DNA of 64,000 nt from Vibrio algivorus (GCF_002218005.2 NZ_AP018678.1:1302001-1366000), one strand, 5' to 3'. Counted from the first letter of the stretch, positions 50,810 through 59,801 are shown. A program made the numbers and translations. The notes: generated from the letters alone by a model not told the origin.

Positions 50810-51286
50810 TTAATTGCCTACCGCTTTCACTGACAGGGTTAATTCAAATTCAGCCATCGGTTTGTCATCATGTAAACTTGGACACAATGCTGTAATTCGT
50901 ACCGGCTGATTAACTCGCTCGCCGGTCTCCATTGTTTCTGATAACATTTTATCAATGAGTTTTCCATCATTACAAACGAAAACCACATCCGATTCAGGGC
51001 GTGCAAGAAATTCCGCTTTTACCGCCTTAAATGCTAACGATATCTTCTTCCCCATCTGCTCAGATTTACTGATCGCCAAAAAACCACCTGCCGCATCAGC
51101 CCCAACGGCAAGAGCACCAAAATACATGCTTTGAAGGTGATTTTTAGTCTCTTTATTTAATGGAATTTTAATTTCAACGGATTCATCAGTTAGCTTCAAA
51201 ATCTCAGGCTGGCAATAACCAATCATTGGAACCAATTGTTCACCGAAATATTTTAAATGTTGATTTGCCTTGCTAAGTGCCGTCAT
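50810..51286 (-). CDS. DUF4442 hot-dog fold, thioesterase-like protein
   Basis: A 158-residue protein starting MTALSKANQHLKYFGEQLVP after AAGGAA. The pattern VEIKIPLNKETKNHLQSMYFGALAVGADAAGG is that of PaaI/YiiD-type hot-dog domains, and the second half ends in long beta strands (MAEFELTLSVKAVG). It probably hydrolyses or binds an acyl-thioester; substrate unknown. Confidence 0.7.
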   Translation of the reverse strand: MTALSKANQHLKYFGEQLVPMIGYCQPEILKLTDESVEIKIPLNKETKNHLQSMYFGALAVGADAAGGFLAISKSEQMGKKISLAFKAVKAEFLARPESDVVFVCNDGKLIDKMLSETMETGERVNQPVRITALCPSLHDDKPMAEFELTLSVKAVGN

Positions 51287-51377
51287 AGAAATGTTCCTTT
51301 TTAGTTATCACATCAGACCAGTTAAGTCGGTATTAACAACTTCGTCAACAGTAAAATTGACAAGCTGTTAGCAACAT

Positions 51378-51404
51378 AAAAAAAACCGACAGTTAAGTCG
51401 GCTT
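51378..51404 (-). terminator. Terminator of the PEP-barrel gene
   Basis: CCGAC pairs with GTCGG around a 6-base loop. On the - strand it is followed by eight T. It lies 31 bases after the stop at 51435. Confidence 0.7.
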
Positions 51405-51434
51405 TTTGTGACAACAATAGTATGTTTTGATTAA

Positions 51435-52328
51435 TTACACAGCAGCAAGAACCTGTACCGAGTCTAGCTCCGCCAGCATTTCTTGGATCTTAGGGTAGTC
51501 CGTAAGATTTTGACAATACACCACACAAGGCTTATTAGCATGACTAGCCGCTTTTACTGCTTGTGATAACAGCATTAATACCGCTTCATGATCAGGATTA
51601 AATAACGATTCTAATGCTTCATTATGAATATCTACCCCCAAAGTTAATTGGGTTAAATTGCCGGTATTTACCACTAAGCCATCAAAATATTGAAGAAGTT
51701 TATCCGCAAGCAGCACCGAAGAAGGCACGTCACAGCAATACAGAACTTTTAATCCACCCAGTCCTCTCGGAAGCCCTTGAACAGCCAAACGGTCAATCAC
51801 CATTGCAGCATCACTTAACGCACGTACAAATGGCACCACGATTTCAACGTCGATCCCCTTATCACGTAGCTGCTTAATCACTTTACATTCAAGCTCAAAG
51901 GAATGGGTATATTCAGCGGAAGCAAAGCGAGAAACGCCTCGAACGCCAATCACAGGGTTAACTTCTTGCATTTCAATATTGCCACCAATCAATGCCTTAT
52001 AAGCATAACTGTCAGCATCGGATAAACAGACTCTCACCTGCTTATGCTGAGGCAATATTGAAGACTCGATACGGGATACTAACGTCGACACAAAATGTTC
52101 ATCTGAAGATTGTTCCCCAAGTAAAGCTTGTAGACTCGATTTATCTACTTCAGATAATGTATCTAAATGCAGCCCAATCTCTGGGTGATAAAAAATGCTT
52201 TCTTGAACTAAGTCACTCAGTGATACAAACAAATGCGTTGCGCTTTCAATTGATGATGATTGGGAAGATGGCAGTACATCCCCTAGTAATGCATTCGTTG
52301 GGATTGTTCCTTGCGCAGTATCTGACAT
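51435..52328 (-). CDS. Stand-alone PEP-utilising C-terminal barrel, probably inactive as a synthase
   Basis: A 297-residue protein that corresponds to the C-terminal TIM barrel of PEP synthase/PPDK without the nucleotide and phosphohistidine domains. Similarities: NPVIGVRGVSRF, VEIVVPFVRALSDAA, GLKVLYCCDVPSSVLLADKLLQYFDG, LTQLTLGVD, AVLMLLSQAVKAA. The acidic metal ligand normally in CEIPSN is D (CCDVPSS), and the SNDLTQ aspartate is N (TGNLTQ). The late cysteine (VVYCQN) is kept. The first 95 residues are a non-family extension. It starts after GGAG and is divergent from the DAHP synthase gene, which also uses PEP. A PEP sensor or regulator is one idea, unproven. Confidence 0.7.
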   Translation of the reverse strand: MSDTAQGTIPTNALLGDVLPSSQSSSIESATHLFVSLSDLVQESIFYHPEIGLHLDTLSEVDKSSLQALLGEQSSDEHFVSTLVSRIESSILPQHKQVRVCLSDADSYAYKALIGGNIEMQEVNPVIGVRGVSRFASAEYTHSFELECKVIKQLRDKGIDVEIVVPFVRALSDAAMVIDRLAVQGLPRGLGGLKVLYCCDVPSSVLLADKLLQYFDGLVVNTGNLTQLTLGVDIHNEALESLFNPDHEAVLMLLSQAVKAASHANKPCVVYCQNLTDYPKIQEMLAELDSVQVLAAV

Positions 52329-52530
52329 AATTACTCCATTAAATAAATCGTTATCGTCTGAAAATACTGAGATTAACGTGATAAAACAAGCAAAACTCCA
52401 ATTTACTGGTCAATAAGGCATCAATTAATAACAAAGTAATAAAATTCCACAACAAAATGCCCATGAACGTTTATTCCCTACGCTATTTCCGTTATCTTTA
52501 CTCTGTGTATCTTTAAATGAAGACAAACGA

Positions 52531-53592
52531 ATGCCTTTAAAAACCGATGAGCTAAGAACCCAAGCGTTAGGGCCTATGCCTACGCCAATGGAATTAATGC
52601 AAGCTCACCCACTGCCTGATGATGTGGCAGAACATATTGAAAACTCGCGTCGCCAAATAGAAAACATCCTGTCAGGTAAAGACTCTCGCCTACTGGTTAT
52701 TGTAGGGCCGTGTTCTGTACATGATACCGACGCGGCTCTAGACTATGCGCAACGCCTTAATGCACTACAAGAGCAACACAAAGATCAGCTGTTTATTGTG
52801 ATGCGTACTTACTTTGAGAAACCTAGAACCGTAATTGGTTGGAAAGGATTAATTACCGATCCTAATCTTGACGGTAGCTACGCTTTAGAAGACGGTTTAA
52901 ACAAAGCTCGTAAATTACTGCTCGACATCAATAAACTGGGTTTAGCCACTGCCACTGAATTTTTAGACATGGTGACAGGTCAATATATTGCTGACCTTAT
53001 TTCATGGGGGGCAATTGGCGCACGTACCACTGAGTCCCAAATTCACCGTGAAATGGCTTCGGCGCTTTCTTGCCCTGTTGGGTTTAAGAATGGCACCAAT
53101 GGTAATGTGAAGATTTCAACCGATGCCATTCGTGCCGCGCAAGCCTCCCATTACTTCTGTTCTCCAGATAAGAATGGTCGAATGACGGTTTATCGCACAT
53201 CCGGTAACCCATACGGTCATACGATTTTACGTGGCGGTGATACAGGCCCTAACTTTGATGCAGAATCAATTCAATCTGCTTGTGAACAATTAAGTGAAGT
53301 AGGCTTAACTCCCCGTTTAGTCGTGGATTTCAGTCACGCTAACTGCCAAAAAGAGCATCGTAAGCAATTAGATGTAGCGCAAGATATTTGCAACCAAATC
53401 AACAATGGTTCTCAATCAATTGCAGGTATTATGGCGGAAAGCTTTATCGAGGAAGGTAATCAACCAATGACGGACTTAAATGCCCTCACCTATGGTAAAT
53501 CGATTACTGATCCATGCCTAAGTTGGAAAGATACGGTAACCATGCTCGACATGCTTGCCAATACCATTAAGAATCAATCGGAGAAGAACTGA
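52531..53592 (+). CDS. aroH: Class I DAHP synthase (AroH-like)
   Basis: A 353-residue enzyme condensing PEP and erythrose 4-phosphate, the first step of the shikimate pathway. Motifs: LLVIVGPCSVHD, MRTYFEKPRT-x-GWKGL, ATEFLDMVTGQYIADLISWGAIGARTTESQ, VGFKNGTNG, VVDFSHANCQK, IAGIMAESF and SITDPCLSW. The segment SPDKNGRMTVYRTSGNPYGH and the start TDELRT resemble the tryptophan-sensitive AroH more than AroG or AroF. I saw no clear TrpR operator upstream, so its feedback amino acid is uncertain. yajQ follows after two bases. Confidence 0.88.
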   Translation: MPLKTDELRTQALGPMPTPMELMQAHPLPDDVAEHIENSRRQIENILSGKDSRLLVIVGPCSVHDTDAALDYAQRLNALQEQHKDQLFIVMRTYFEKPRTVIGWKGLITDPNLDGSYALEDGLNKARKLLLDINKLGLATATEFLDMVTGQYIADLISWGAIGARTTESQIHREMASALSCPVGFKNGTNGNVKISTDAIRAAQASHYFCSPDKNGRMTVYRTSGNPYGHTILRGGDTGPNFDAESIQSACEQLSEVGLTPRLVVDFSHANCQKEHRKQLDVAQDICNQINNGSQSIAGIMAESFIEEGNQPMTDLNALTYGKSITDPCLSWKDTVTMLDMLANTIKNQSEKN

Positions 53593-53594
53593 TC

Positions 53595-54077
53595 ATGCCT
53601 TCATTTGACATAATTTCTGAAGTGGACAGCGTTGAAGTAAGAAATGCCGCAGAAAACGCCAACCGTGAACTAGATACACGTTTCGATTTTCGTAACGTAA
53701 ACGCTAATTTTGAGTTTAAAAACGATATTGTAAAACTGACAGCAGAAAATGAATACCAGCTTGGACAAATGATGACGATGCTTCGTGGTCAACTTGCTAA
53801 ACGTGGTGTTGATGCCAATGCGGTAGATTTACAAAAAGCCGATCAAACTGGAAAAACACATACTCAAGAGGCCAGTTTCAAACAAGGTATTGATGTTGCC
53901 ATTGCCAAAAAAGTGGTAAAACTAATCAAAGACTCAAAGATCAAAGTTCAAGCTTCGATTCAGGGTGATAAAGTTCGTGTAACGGGTAAAAAGCGTGATG
54001 ATTTGCAGCAAGTTATGGCATTAGTTAAAGGTGCGGAAATGGATCAACCCTTCCAATTCAACAACTTTAAAGACTAA
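53595..54077 (+). CDS. yajQ: YajQ, nucleotide/c-di-GMP-binding protein
   Basis: A 160-residue protein of two ferredoxin-like domains. Family start MPSFDIISEVDSVEVRNAAENA, middle TRFDFRNVNANFEF, and end KVRVTGKKRDDLQQVMALVKG are unmistakable. Homologues bind c-di-GMP in Xanthomonas and Pseudomonas or nucleic acids/nucleotides in E. coli. Its start is 2 bases after the DAHP synthase stop, so the two are cotranscribed, an unusual pairing with an aromatic pathway gene. Confidence 0.93.
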   Translation: MPSFDIISEVDSVEVRNAAENANRELDTRFDFRNVNANFEFKNDIVKLTAENEYQLGQMMTMLRGQLAKRGVDANAVDLQKADQTGKTHTQEASFKQGIDVAIAKKVVKLIKDSKIKVQASIQGDKVRVTGKKRDDLQQVMALVKGAEMDQPFQFNNFKD

Positions 54078-54092
54078 ATCTGTACGCTTGTA

Positions 54093-54134
54093 TATACCCA
54101 AGTAACTTCAAGATGCAGAATTCACTTGGGTATA
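54093..54134. repeat. Palindromic intergenic repeat, copy E (minimal, 42 bp)
   Basis: TATACCCAAGTAACTTCAAG, a few bases, then CACTTGGGTATA: only the terminal inverted repeats remain. It lies 15 bases after yajQ. Confidence 0.75.
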
Positions 54135-54141
54135 TTAATAA

Positions 54142-54179
54142 ATAAAGGCGATACATCAGTGTATCGCCTTTATTTTATT
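54142..54179. terminator. Bidirectional terminator between yajQ and the coiled-coil gene
   Basis: AAAGGCGATACA (54144-54155) pairs with TGTATCGCCTTT (54160-54171) around TCAG, a perfect 12-bp stem with T-rich flanks on both strands. Confidence 0.85.
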
Positions 54180-54195
54180 GAATATTTATTAAAAT

Positions 54196-54855
54196 TTAAC
54201 TCTGAGGTTTTATACCTAGTTTCGTAATTAAGGCTTTTACATCAGCGAGTTCTTGTTTTTTCTTAGCTAGAGCACTATCAATTTTACCAATCTGGTCTGT
54301 GGCAAGTTTCTCTTTTTTACATGAATCGGATTTTGGATCCCAACTAGTACCATCTTTAAATAATTTACATTCTTCTTTCAATTTTTCTGTTTGAACTGCT
54401 AACTTTTCACGAGTCGTTGCCAGCTTAGCCACTTGAGATTTCAACTCACCTTCTTTATCAAATAGTTCATGTGACTGTTTATATAAATCACTTTGTAATT
54501 CGGTGGTTTTCTCTAGCTGTTTATTTTCTGTTTTCAATGAGACCGCTTGCTCTTTTTGCACAACTAAAGTTTTTTCAACTTTTTTCTTCTGTTGTTGCAG
54601 TTTTGATAATTGTTGAGTCAGTTGTTCTATCTTTTCTTGTTGCTGCTGAGATTGTTGTTCGAATGATTGCCCTTCGGTATCTAGCTTCGTTTGTAGTGTT
54701 TCTACTTTCGCTAATAATTGCTGATGTTTTCCAGCCAGTTCATTTTGCTGAAGTGTTGCTTCTTGCGCTGCTGGGTTAATAACGGCGTAAGTAATCACCG
54801 AGCCTAAAACAACTCCAATAACGGTTGAAATCATGAGCGGAACTTTATTATTCAT
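54196..54855 (-). CDS. Membrane-anchored coiled-coil protein, unknown function
   Basis: A 219-residue protein. I start at the ATG at 54855, behind AGGAA, so that the N-terminal membrane span (LMISTVIGVVLGSVITYAVI) is near the start. Residues about 35-150 are a long Q/E/K-rich coiled coil (QQQQEKIEQLTQQLSKLQQQ). A short cysteine-bounded loop (CKLFKDGTSWDPKSDSC) follows, then a second helix ending KALITKLGIKPQS. It is probably a periplasm- or cytoplasm-facing stalk. An adjacent 52-residue membrane protein gene lies 52 bases upstream. Confidence 0.65.
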   Translation of the reverse strand: MNNKVPLMISTVIGVVLGSVITYAVINPAAQEATLQQNELAGKHQQLLAKVETLQTKLDTEGQSFEQQSQQQQEKIEQLTQQLSKLQQQKKKVEKTLVVQKEQAVSLKTENKQLEKTTELQSDLYKQSHELFDKEGELKSQVAKLATTREKLAVQTEKLKEECKLFKDGTSWDPKSDSCKKEKLATDQIGKIDSALAKKKQELADVKALITKLGIKPQS

Positions 54856-54907
54856 GGATGTCGTGTTTCCTAGGTTTATTAACGATGTCGAACCAATGGA
54901 TATATAC

Positions 54908-55066
54908 CTAGCGAGCAAGCTCAGTAATCACCACGGAGCTAATATAGATTAGCAATGCAGATGACAAGACTATTGCCACCCAGGTTTGTAGTTTGGCATT
55001 GGTTCGATATTTCAGTAGCAAATATGCAAGCACCACAAAGATGGCAATGGCAATCAATCGAGTCAT
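54908..55066 (-). CDS. Small two-span membrane protein (52 residues)
   Basis: The translation begins MTRLIAIAIFVVLAYLLLKY and ends LLIYISSVVITELAR. Two hydrophobic segments (about 3-18 and 30-46) are joined by a short basic loop (KYRTNAKLQTW). A good AAGGG ribosome site lies 9 bases before the ATG. It precedes the coiled-coil gene in the same direction, so the two may act together. It is not a recognised family. Confidence 0.6.
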   Translation of the reverse strand: MTRLIAIAIFVVLAYLLLKYRTNAKLQTWVAIVLSSALLIYISSVVITELAR

Positions 55067-55240
55067 AGTATCCCTTTCAATGTTATGTCGCTTACAAAAA
55101 CCAGTAAGTTATTCAATAAGCTTAAAAATTTATAACATCTTCATGGAAAATTACCTTGGTCTAGCTCAAGGTTTGTTTTCACAATGTCATTTTTGATGAA
55201 TACGGCGTCGCTTTGTGAAGTCCCGCACTCATTCGAATAC

Positions 55241-55882
55241 TTAATCGTTGTCTAATGCTAATTTTAGACCAAGTGTGATTAATACTGCACCTGTGATCCC
55301 TTCCATCCACTTCATCGCCGAAGAATTTTGTACCCAATTTTTAGCAGAATGCACCATAGTCGCAATGCCACACTGCCATACCATAGCAATCACAAAGTGA
55401 ATCGAGGCCATAAATAATGACTGTAGCAAGGCGGAATGTTCAGGATTAATAAACTGTGGTAGAAAAGCTAAATAAAATACCGCCGTTTTAGGGTTAAGCA
55501 CATTCGATAATAAACCTTCACGGAACGAGCGCTTAGCTGATAAAGGTTTTCCTACCGTCCCACTAGTGACATCTAACTGACCTTGCCCTTTCCAAATCGC
55601 AATTAAACTCGTCACACCAAGGTACACCAAATAAGCTGCGCCAACTAATTTCATCGCATGGAACAGTTCGGCAGACTGTAATAGTATCGCTGAAATACCA
55701 ATGGCCGAGAGTGTGGCATGGACAAACAAACCACAGCAGATCCCTAAACTGGTTACACAACCATCTACACTACCACTTCGAGACGTGTTCCTGATCACAA
55801 GTGCGGTATCCAATCCCGGAGTGAGTGTCAAAATTGTAATCGCAATTAAAAATGCGCCAGAATTGATGATATAAAAGTCCAT
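55241..55882 (-). CDS. LysE/RhtB-family amino acid exporter
   Basis: A 213-residue inner-membrane protein with about six spans. The start at 55882 follows AGGGAT. Family marks: ITILTLTPGLDTALVIRNTSRSG near the N terminus (the usual TPGP is TPGL here), GICCGLFVHATLSAIG, KLVGAAYLVYLGV, and FREGLLSNVLNPKTAVFYLAFLPQF. It probably exports an amino acid or homoserine lactone-type metabolite; substrate unknown. Confidence 0.85.
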   Translation of the reverse strand: MDFYIINSGAFLIAITILTLTPGLDTALVIRNTSRSGSVDGCVTSLGICCGLFVHATLSAIGISAILLQSAELFHAMKLVGAAYLVYLGVTSLIAIWKGQGQLDVTSGTVGKPLSAKRSFREGLLSNVLNPKTAVFYLAFLPQFINPEHSALLQSLFMASIHFVIAMVWQCGIATMVHSAKNWVQNSSAMKWMEGITGAVLITLGLKLALDND

Positions 55883-55975
55883 AATATCCCTATGGTGAAC
55901 GTCCAAATGTATCTTTGTTATATCAGTGAAAGCTTAGTAAATAAAGAGTTTTGCAGCGTTCTTTTCAAGATGTTA

Positions 55976-56073
55976 TATATCCAAGTGACTTCAAGGTGTA
56001 GGATTCAAAGCTATCATCCAAACCTTTAAGGTAAGGAAGACTGGCGAAAGAATGTAAGCCTCTTTCAAATCAC
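55976..56073. repeat. Palindromic intergenic repeat, copy F (right-type half)
   Basis: TATATCCAAGTGACTTCAAG is followed by GATTCAAAGCTATCATCC and AAGGAAGACTGGCGAAAGAA, matching the right half of copy B in inverted orientation. The other half is missing. It forms most of the leader of the carboxypeptidase gene. Confidence 0.75.
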
Positions 56074-56101
56074 ACTGCGCAGCAATGAATTAAGGAATAT
56101 T

Positions 56102-57583
56102 ATGAGCCATTATCAAAAACTCGTTCAACACGCACAAAAAATTGCTAACTTTAATCATTTAGCCGCAATATCTGGCTGGGATCAGGCTGCTGTGATGCCA
56201 AGTGGTGGTAATGAAGCTCGCTCCAAAGCAATGGCGGAGTTATCAGTGTTAATTCATCAACTCAACACTGAACCACAATTAGAAGACTGGTTCCATGAAG
56301 CAGAACAAGAATCATTAAGCCCTATCGAAAAAGCCAGTTTACGTGAAATGAAACAACGCTGGCAACAAGCCACAATACTTCCACAAGATCTAGTACAAGC
56401 CAAATCATTAGCAGGTTCTAAATGTGAACATGCATGGCGAACACAACGTCAACAAAACGACTGGAATGGCTTTGCTCAAAACTGGCAAGAAGTCGTTAAC
56501 CTATCTCAACAAGAAGCCCAAATTCGCGCAAATAATTTAGGTACAACACCTTACGATGCCATGCTCTCACTCTATGAACCCGGTACAAGTAGCCAATCCT
56601 TAGATACCGTTTTTGAAAACGTCAAAACTTGGCTACCAAATCTTGTTGATCGAGTGATTGAAAAGCAAGATAAGGAAAGCGTGATATATCCACAAGGCAG
56701 TTTCCCAAGCTCACAACAAAAAGCATTGGGATTAAAATCGATGAAATTTTTACAATTTAATTTTGAACATGGTCGATTAGATGAAAGCGTGCATCCATTT
56801 TGTGGTGGTGTACCGACTGATGTACGGATCACCACTCGTTATGATGAAAATGACTTTATCCAATCGCTAATGGGCACGATTCATGAAACGGGTCATGCAC
56901 GTTATGAACAAGGACTGCCGACATCATTAGCAGGCTTACCAGTAGGTGAAGCCAGATCAATGGGTATTCATGAATCACAATCTCTGTTCTTTGAAATGCA
57001 ACTAGGCCGCAGCCCAGAATTTATTAATCACCTATCTGCAATGGCGAGAAATGAATTTCAATCAGGAAAGCTGCCTGCGTTTTCGGCAGACAATTTCCGT
57101 AAGCTCTACACTCGCGTCGAGAAAGGCTTTATTCGTGTTGATGCTGATGAGCTCACCTACCCTGCTCATGTCATCCTACGTTATGAAATTGAGCGTGACT
57201 TAATGAATGGCAACATATCTTATCAAGATGTTCCAGAGTTATGGGATCAAAAAATGCAGGCTTACCTTGGTTTATCAACCAAAGATAATTACAAAAATGG
57301 TTGTATGCAAGATATTCACTGGACCGATGGCGCTTTTGGCTATTTCCCAAGTTACACACTCGGTGCAATGTATGCCGCACAATTTATGGCAAGTATGCGT
57401 AAACAAGTGAATGTTTCAGACGTTATTGAATCAGGGGATTTAAGCTTAATCTTTGCTTGGCTAGATGAGAATATTTGGAAGAAGGCAAGCCTGTTTTCAA
57501 CCGATGATCTTGTTAAGCAAGCCACCGGGGAACCCTTAAATGCCGAGCACTTCAAAGCTCATTTAAAATCACGTTATTTGTAA
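56102..57583 (+). CDS. M32 family metallocarboxypeptidase (Taq type)
   Basis: A 493-residue cytoplasmic zinc carboxypeptidase of usual family length. The metal motif HETGH is at 261-265 (GTIHETGHARYEQG), and the third ligand E291 is in MGIHESQSLFFE. DVRITTRYDEND and FIRVDADELTYPAHVILRYEIE, a substrate-binding region, are also conserved. It starts after AAGGAATATT. It removes C-terminal residues with broad specificity, probably in peptide recycling. Confidence 0.93.
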   Translation: MSHYQKLVQHAQKIANFNHLAAISGWDQAAVMPSGGNEARSKAMAELSVLIHQLNTEPQLEDWFHEAEQESLSPIEKASLREMKQRWQQATILPQDLVQAKSLAGSKCEHAWRTQRQQNDWNGFAQNWQEVVNLSQQEAQIRANNLGTTPYDAMLSLYEPGTSSQSLDTVFENVKTWLPNLVDRVIEKQDKESVIYPQGSFPSSQQKALGLKSMKFLQFNFEHGRLDESVHPFCGGVPTDVRITTRYDENDFIQSLMGTIHETGHARYEQGLPTSLAGLPVGEARSMGIHESQSLFFEMQLGRSPEFINHLSAMARNEFQSGKLPAFSADNFRKLYTRVEKGFIRVDADELTYPAHVILRYEIERDLMNGNISYQDVPELWDQKMQAYLGLSTKDNYKNGCMQDIHWTDGAFGYFPSYTLGAMYAAQFMASMRKQVNVSDVIESGDLSLIFAWLDENIWKKASLFSTDDLVKQATGEPLNAEHFKAHLKSRYL

Positions 57584-57613
57584 ACGATCCTTAATACGTG
57601 AGCCTTATCTAAA

Positions 57614-58150
57614 TTAAAAACCGGCGTTAGGTTGTTTTAAATATTCAACCTCTGCGTCGGTTGAAGCTCGGCCTAAAATATCATTTCGATGAGGGTAGCG
57701 ACCAAAGCGATCAATAATTTCTTTATGTTTATATTCAAAATCCAAATTGGATGACAAACCTAGTTCTGTAAATAAACCAACTGCAATTTCATGAATCATT
57801 GGCGATTCACTGTGCATGTAAGGTAAATATAAAAATAAACGTTCATCTTGACTTAAATGTTGGTCAAAGCCTTGGCTAATCGCCACCTGAGAAAGTGTTA
57901 AAGCTTGGGCATCACTAGCAAAAGATTTGGGAGTATCTCGGTAGATATTACGGGAAAATTGGTCGAGAATGATGATTTCTGCAAGCGCACCTTTCGGCTC
58001 TGAACGCCATGTGTAGAGATCGCCTTGCTCTGCTTGAATATGTAAATTAGCAAACTTATATTCAATTAAAGCATCTAACTCAGGATCTTTTGCCCACCAT
58101 TGTTCTGGTGATAAAACTTGAAACCAAAATTCAAGAACTTGTTCCTGCAT
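57614..58150 (-). CDS. DUF924 family protein
   Basis: A 178-residue helical protein. I start at the second ATG (58150), which has AAGGAG at a proper distance; the first ATG abuts that site. The family shows FWFQVLSPEQWWAKDPELD, LAEIIILDQFSRNIYRDTP, LYLPYMHSES, and near the end IIDRFGRYPHRNDILGRAST. It is TPR-like in shape; function unknown. Confidence 0.85.
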   Translation of the reverse strand: MQEQVLEFWFQVLSPEQWWAKDPELDALIEYKFANLHIQAEQGDLYTWRSEPKGALAEIIILDQFSRNIYRDTPKSFASDAQALTLSQVAISQGFDQHLSQDERLFLYLPYMHSESPMIHEIAVGLFTELGLSSNLDFEYKHKEIIDRFGRYPHRNDILGRASTDAEVEYLKQPNAGF

Positions 58151-58289
58151 AATCATCTCCTTTTTTATTGAGTGTTATTCAGTATAGGAGATAAATTGTT
58201 ATATCAAATCTAGTAAGTAGGCAGTGTACGTTAGCTTGGGAAAAAGCTGGATAACAAGCAAGGTGACTCGTTACTTGTTAGAATTAGTA

Positions 58290-59072
58290 TTAAAGCTTAT
58301 TGTACTCTTGTTGCACAAAGTCCTTTCCATAAGTTTTCTCTAGGCGACGAATAATAAAGTGCCCTGTTGCCATGTCCTGATAATGGCCAATAAAAATAGT
58401 ATTAATGATCGCGCCACCTGCCGCACCAATTGCTGGCACTGCTTGGGCTGCCGCTTTTTCAGTCACTTGAATACCAAATCGTTTGGCTATTTCAGCGGTA
58501 AACTTAACCAGAATCGGCGAACCTTGATCGGTAATAGTTTTTTTAGCGAGAAACTCAGAAGCATCGAGGACCGACTTAGCTAATGCCGTTCTTACTGCAT
58601 AATAACCACTTTCAGCACCATCATCTTGTTTACTTTTTCCACCTAACGAAAACACTTCTAAACAAGCTAATTTGGTCTCTAGATTAGAAATTGACTCCCC
58701 TTCCGCACGCGCAATATCGGCAATCGAGCGTAACATAATCGTGGTTGAAATAGGCAGTTCTACGGCAATCCCAGCAACACCAAAAAAACCACCGACACCA
58801 CCAGTTACTGCAACACTCAACTTGTGAATTCTATTCGAAGCGAGCCCAGTTGAAGTGCTTTTCATAGTATAAATTGCAGCATCAGAGGCTTTTAATAAGG
58901 CTTTTTGAGTCACCTCATTAATGGTGCTATTCCAACTTTTAGGTAATAGCTTTAATCCTTGCTCGATAGGAGAACCAATAGCATTAGACATTTTGGCAGC
59001 TAAGCCTGGATTCTCTAATAATTGCTTTGCAGATTGTAACTGTTGTTTGTCTTCTGATGTTAGTGTTTGCAT
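58290..59072 (-). CDS. EcsC family protein
   Basis: A 260-residue protein of the EcsC family. It has a hydrophobic glycine-rich centre (VAVTGGVGGFFGVAGIAVELPISTT) and a second one near the end (AVPAIGAAGGAIINTIFIGHY), probably membrane-associating. The remaining parts are helical. Bacillus EcsC belongs to an ABC transporter operon, but here no transporter is adjacent. Function unknown. Confidence 0.8.
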   Translation of the reverse strand: MQTLTSEDKQQLQSAKQLLENPGLAAKMSNAIGSPIEQGLKLLPKSWNSTINEVTQKALLKASDAAIYTMKSTSTGLASNRIHKLSVAVTGGVGGFFGVAGIAVELPISTTIMLRSIADIARAEGESISNLETKLACLEVFSLGGKSKQDDGAESGYYAVRTALAKSVLDASEFLAKKTITDQGSPILVKFTAEIAKRFGIQVTEKAAAQAVPAIGAAGGAIINTIFIGHYQDMATGHFIIRRLEKTYGKDFVQQEYNKL

Positions 59073-59097
59073 TCATTCAGCCTATTGATAACCGCAA

Positions 59098-59136
59098 ATA
59101 AAAAAGCCGTCACTAATAATTAAACTAGTGACGGCT
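59098..59136 (-). terminator. Terminator of the YfaZ-like gene
   Basis: AGCCGTCACTA (59105-59115) pairs perfectly with TAGTGACGGCT (59126-59136). On the - strand it is followed by six T. Confidence 0.85.
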
Positions 59137-59156
59137 CATATTTCAAATAATATTAC

Positions 59157-59648
59157 TTATAGAAAGTGGAATGTGGCACTGACTGAGTAAGTATTTGCGT
59201 CAAACTTATCAAAGCCAAAGTGGTTATAAGCAAGACCAAGCGACAACGAACCTAGAGGAATGCCATCTAGCACAGTGTATTCAACACCAGCGCCATACAT
59301 CATGTCATAGCCATCATCACTCTTAAATTGACCAGAGCCTACATCATATTTGTTAGCGCCTAGTTTACCGTAAAACTCCAGCGGGCCAACATTGATGCTT
59401 GGTTTGATCGCAGCATAAACAGTTGTTAAATCAGAACCGCCGATGTCACCTAAGTCCCAATAGCCTGCTTCAACGCCGATAAATGGCAAAATACCTGTAC
59501 CGATATTCACACCGTAGGTACCTTCATTGCCGGCACCTGATTCAGTAAAATCTGCCGTACCATAGTTCACACCAGCATAAAGCCATGAGTCAGCTAATGC
59601 AGGTGACGCTGCACCCATTAAAGCCAAAGCTAAAAGTGTTTTTTTCAT
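59157..59648 (-). CDS. YfaZ-like outer-membrane beta-barrel protein
   Basis: A 163-residue exported protein. The start at 59648 follows AAGGT and gives a signal peptide MKKTLLALALMGAASPALA. The mature part is made of alternating amphipathic strands with many glycines (GVNIGTGILPFIGVEAGYWDLG, VGPLEFYGKLGANKYDV), and ends with the barrel signature YSVSATFHFL, with a C-terminal aromatic one residue from the end. An eight-stranded outer-membrane barrel is likely; ligand unknown. Confidence 0.8.
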   Translation of the reverse strand: MKKTLLALALMGAASPALADSWLYAGVNYGTADFTESGAGNEGTYGVNIGTGILPFIGVEAGYWDLGDIGGSDLTTVYAAIKPSINVGPLEFYGKLGANKYDVGSGQFKSDDGYDMMYGAGVEYTVLDGIPLGSLSLGLAYNHFGFDKFDANTYSVSATFHFL

Positions 59649-59801
59649 TGTAATACCTTCGAATCCTTCGATTATCATATTCATGGAAATGAGAGTGGCT
59701 CAAAATCCATATTTAAAACTTATGATGCATGATTAGTGAGATGCCTTGCAAAATCAAGTAAAAGTTCCTCAATTCGTGTTAAAACAACATTAAATTAAAT
59801 A

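Noticed and set aside
52440..52530. TrpR operator upstream of the AroH-like gene
   Set aside because: No CTAGT-based palindrome could be found; the TTTACTGG segment is too weak.
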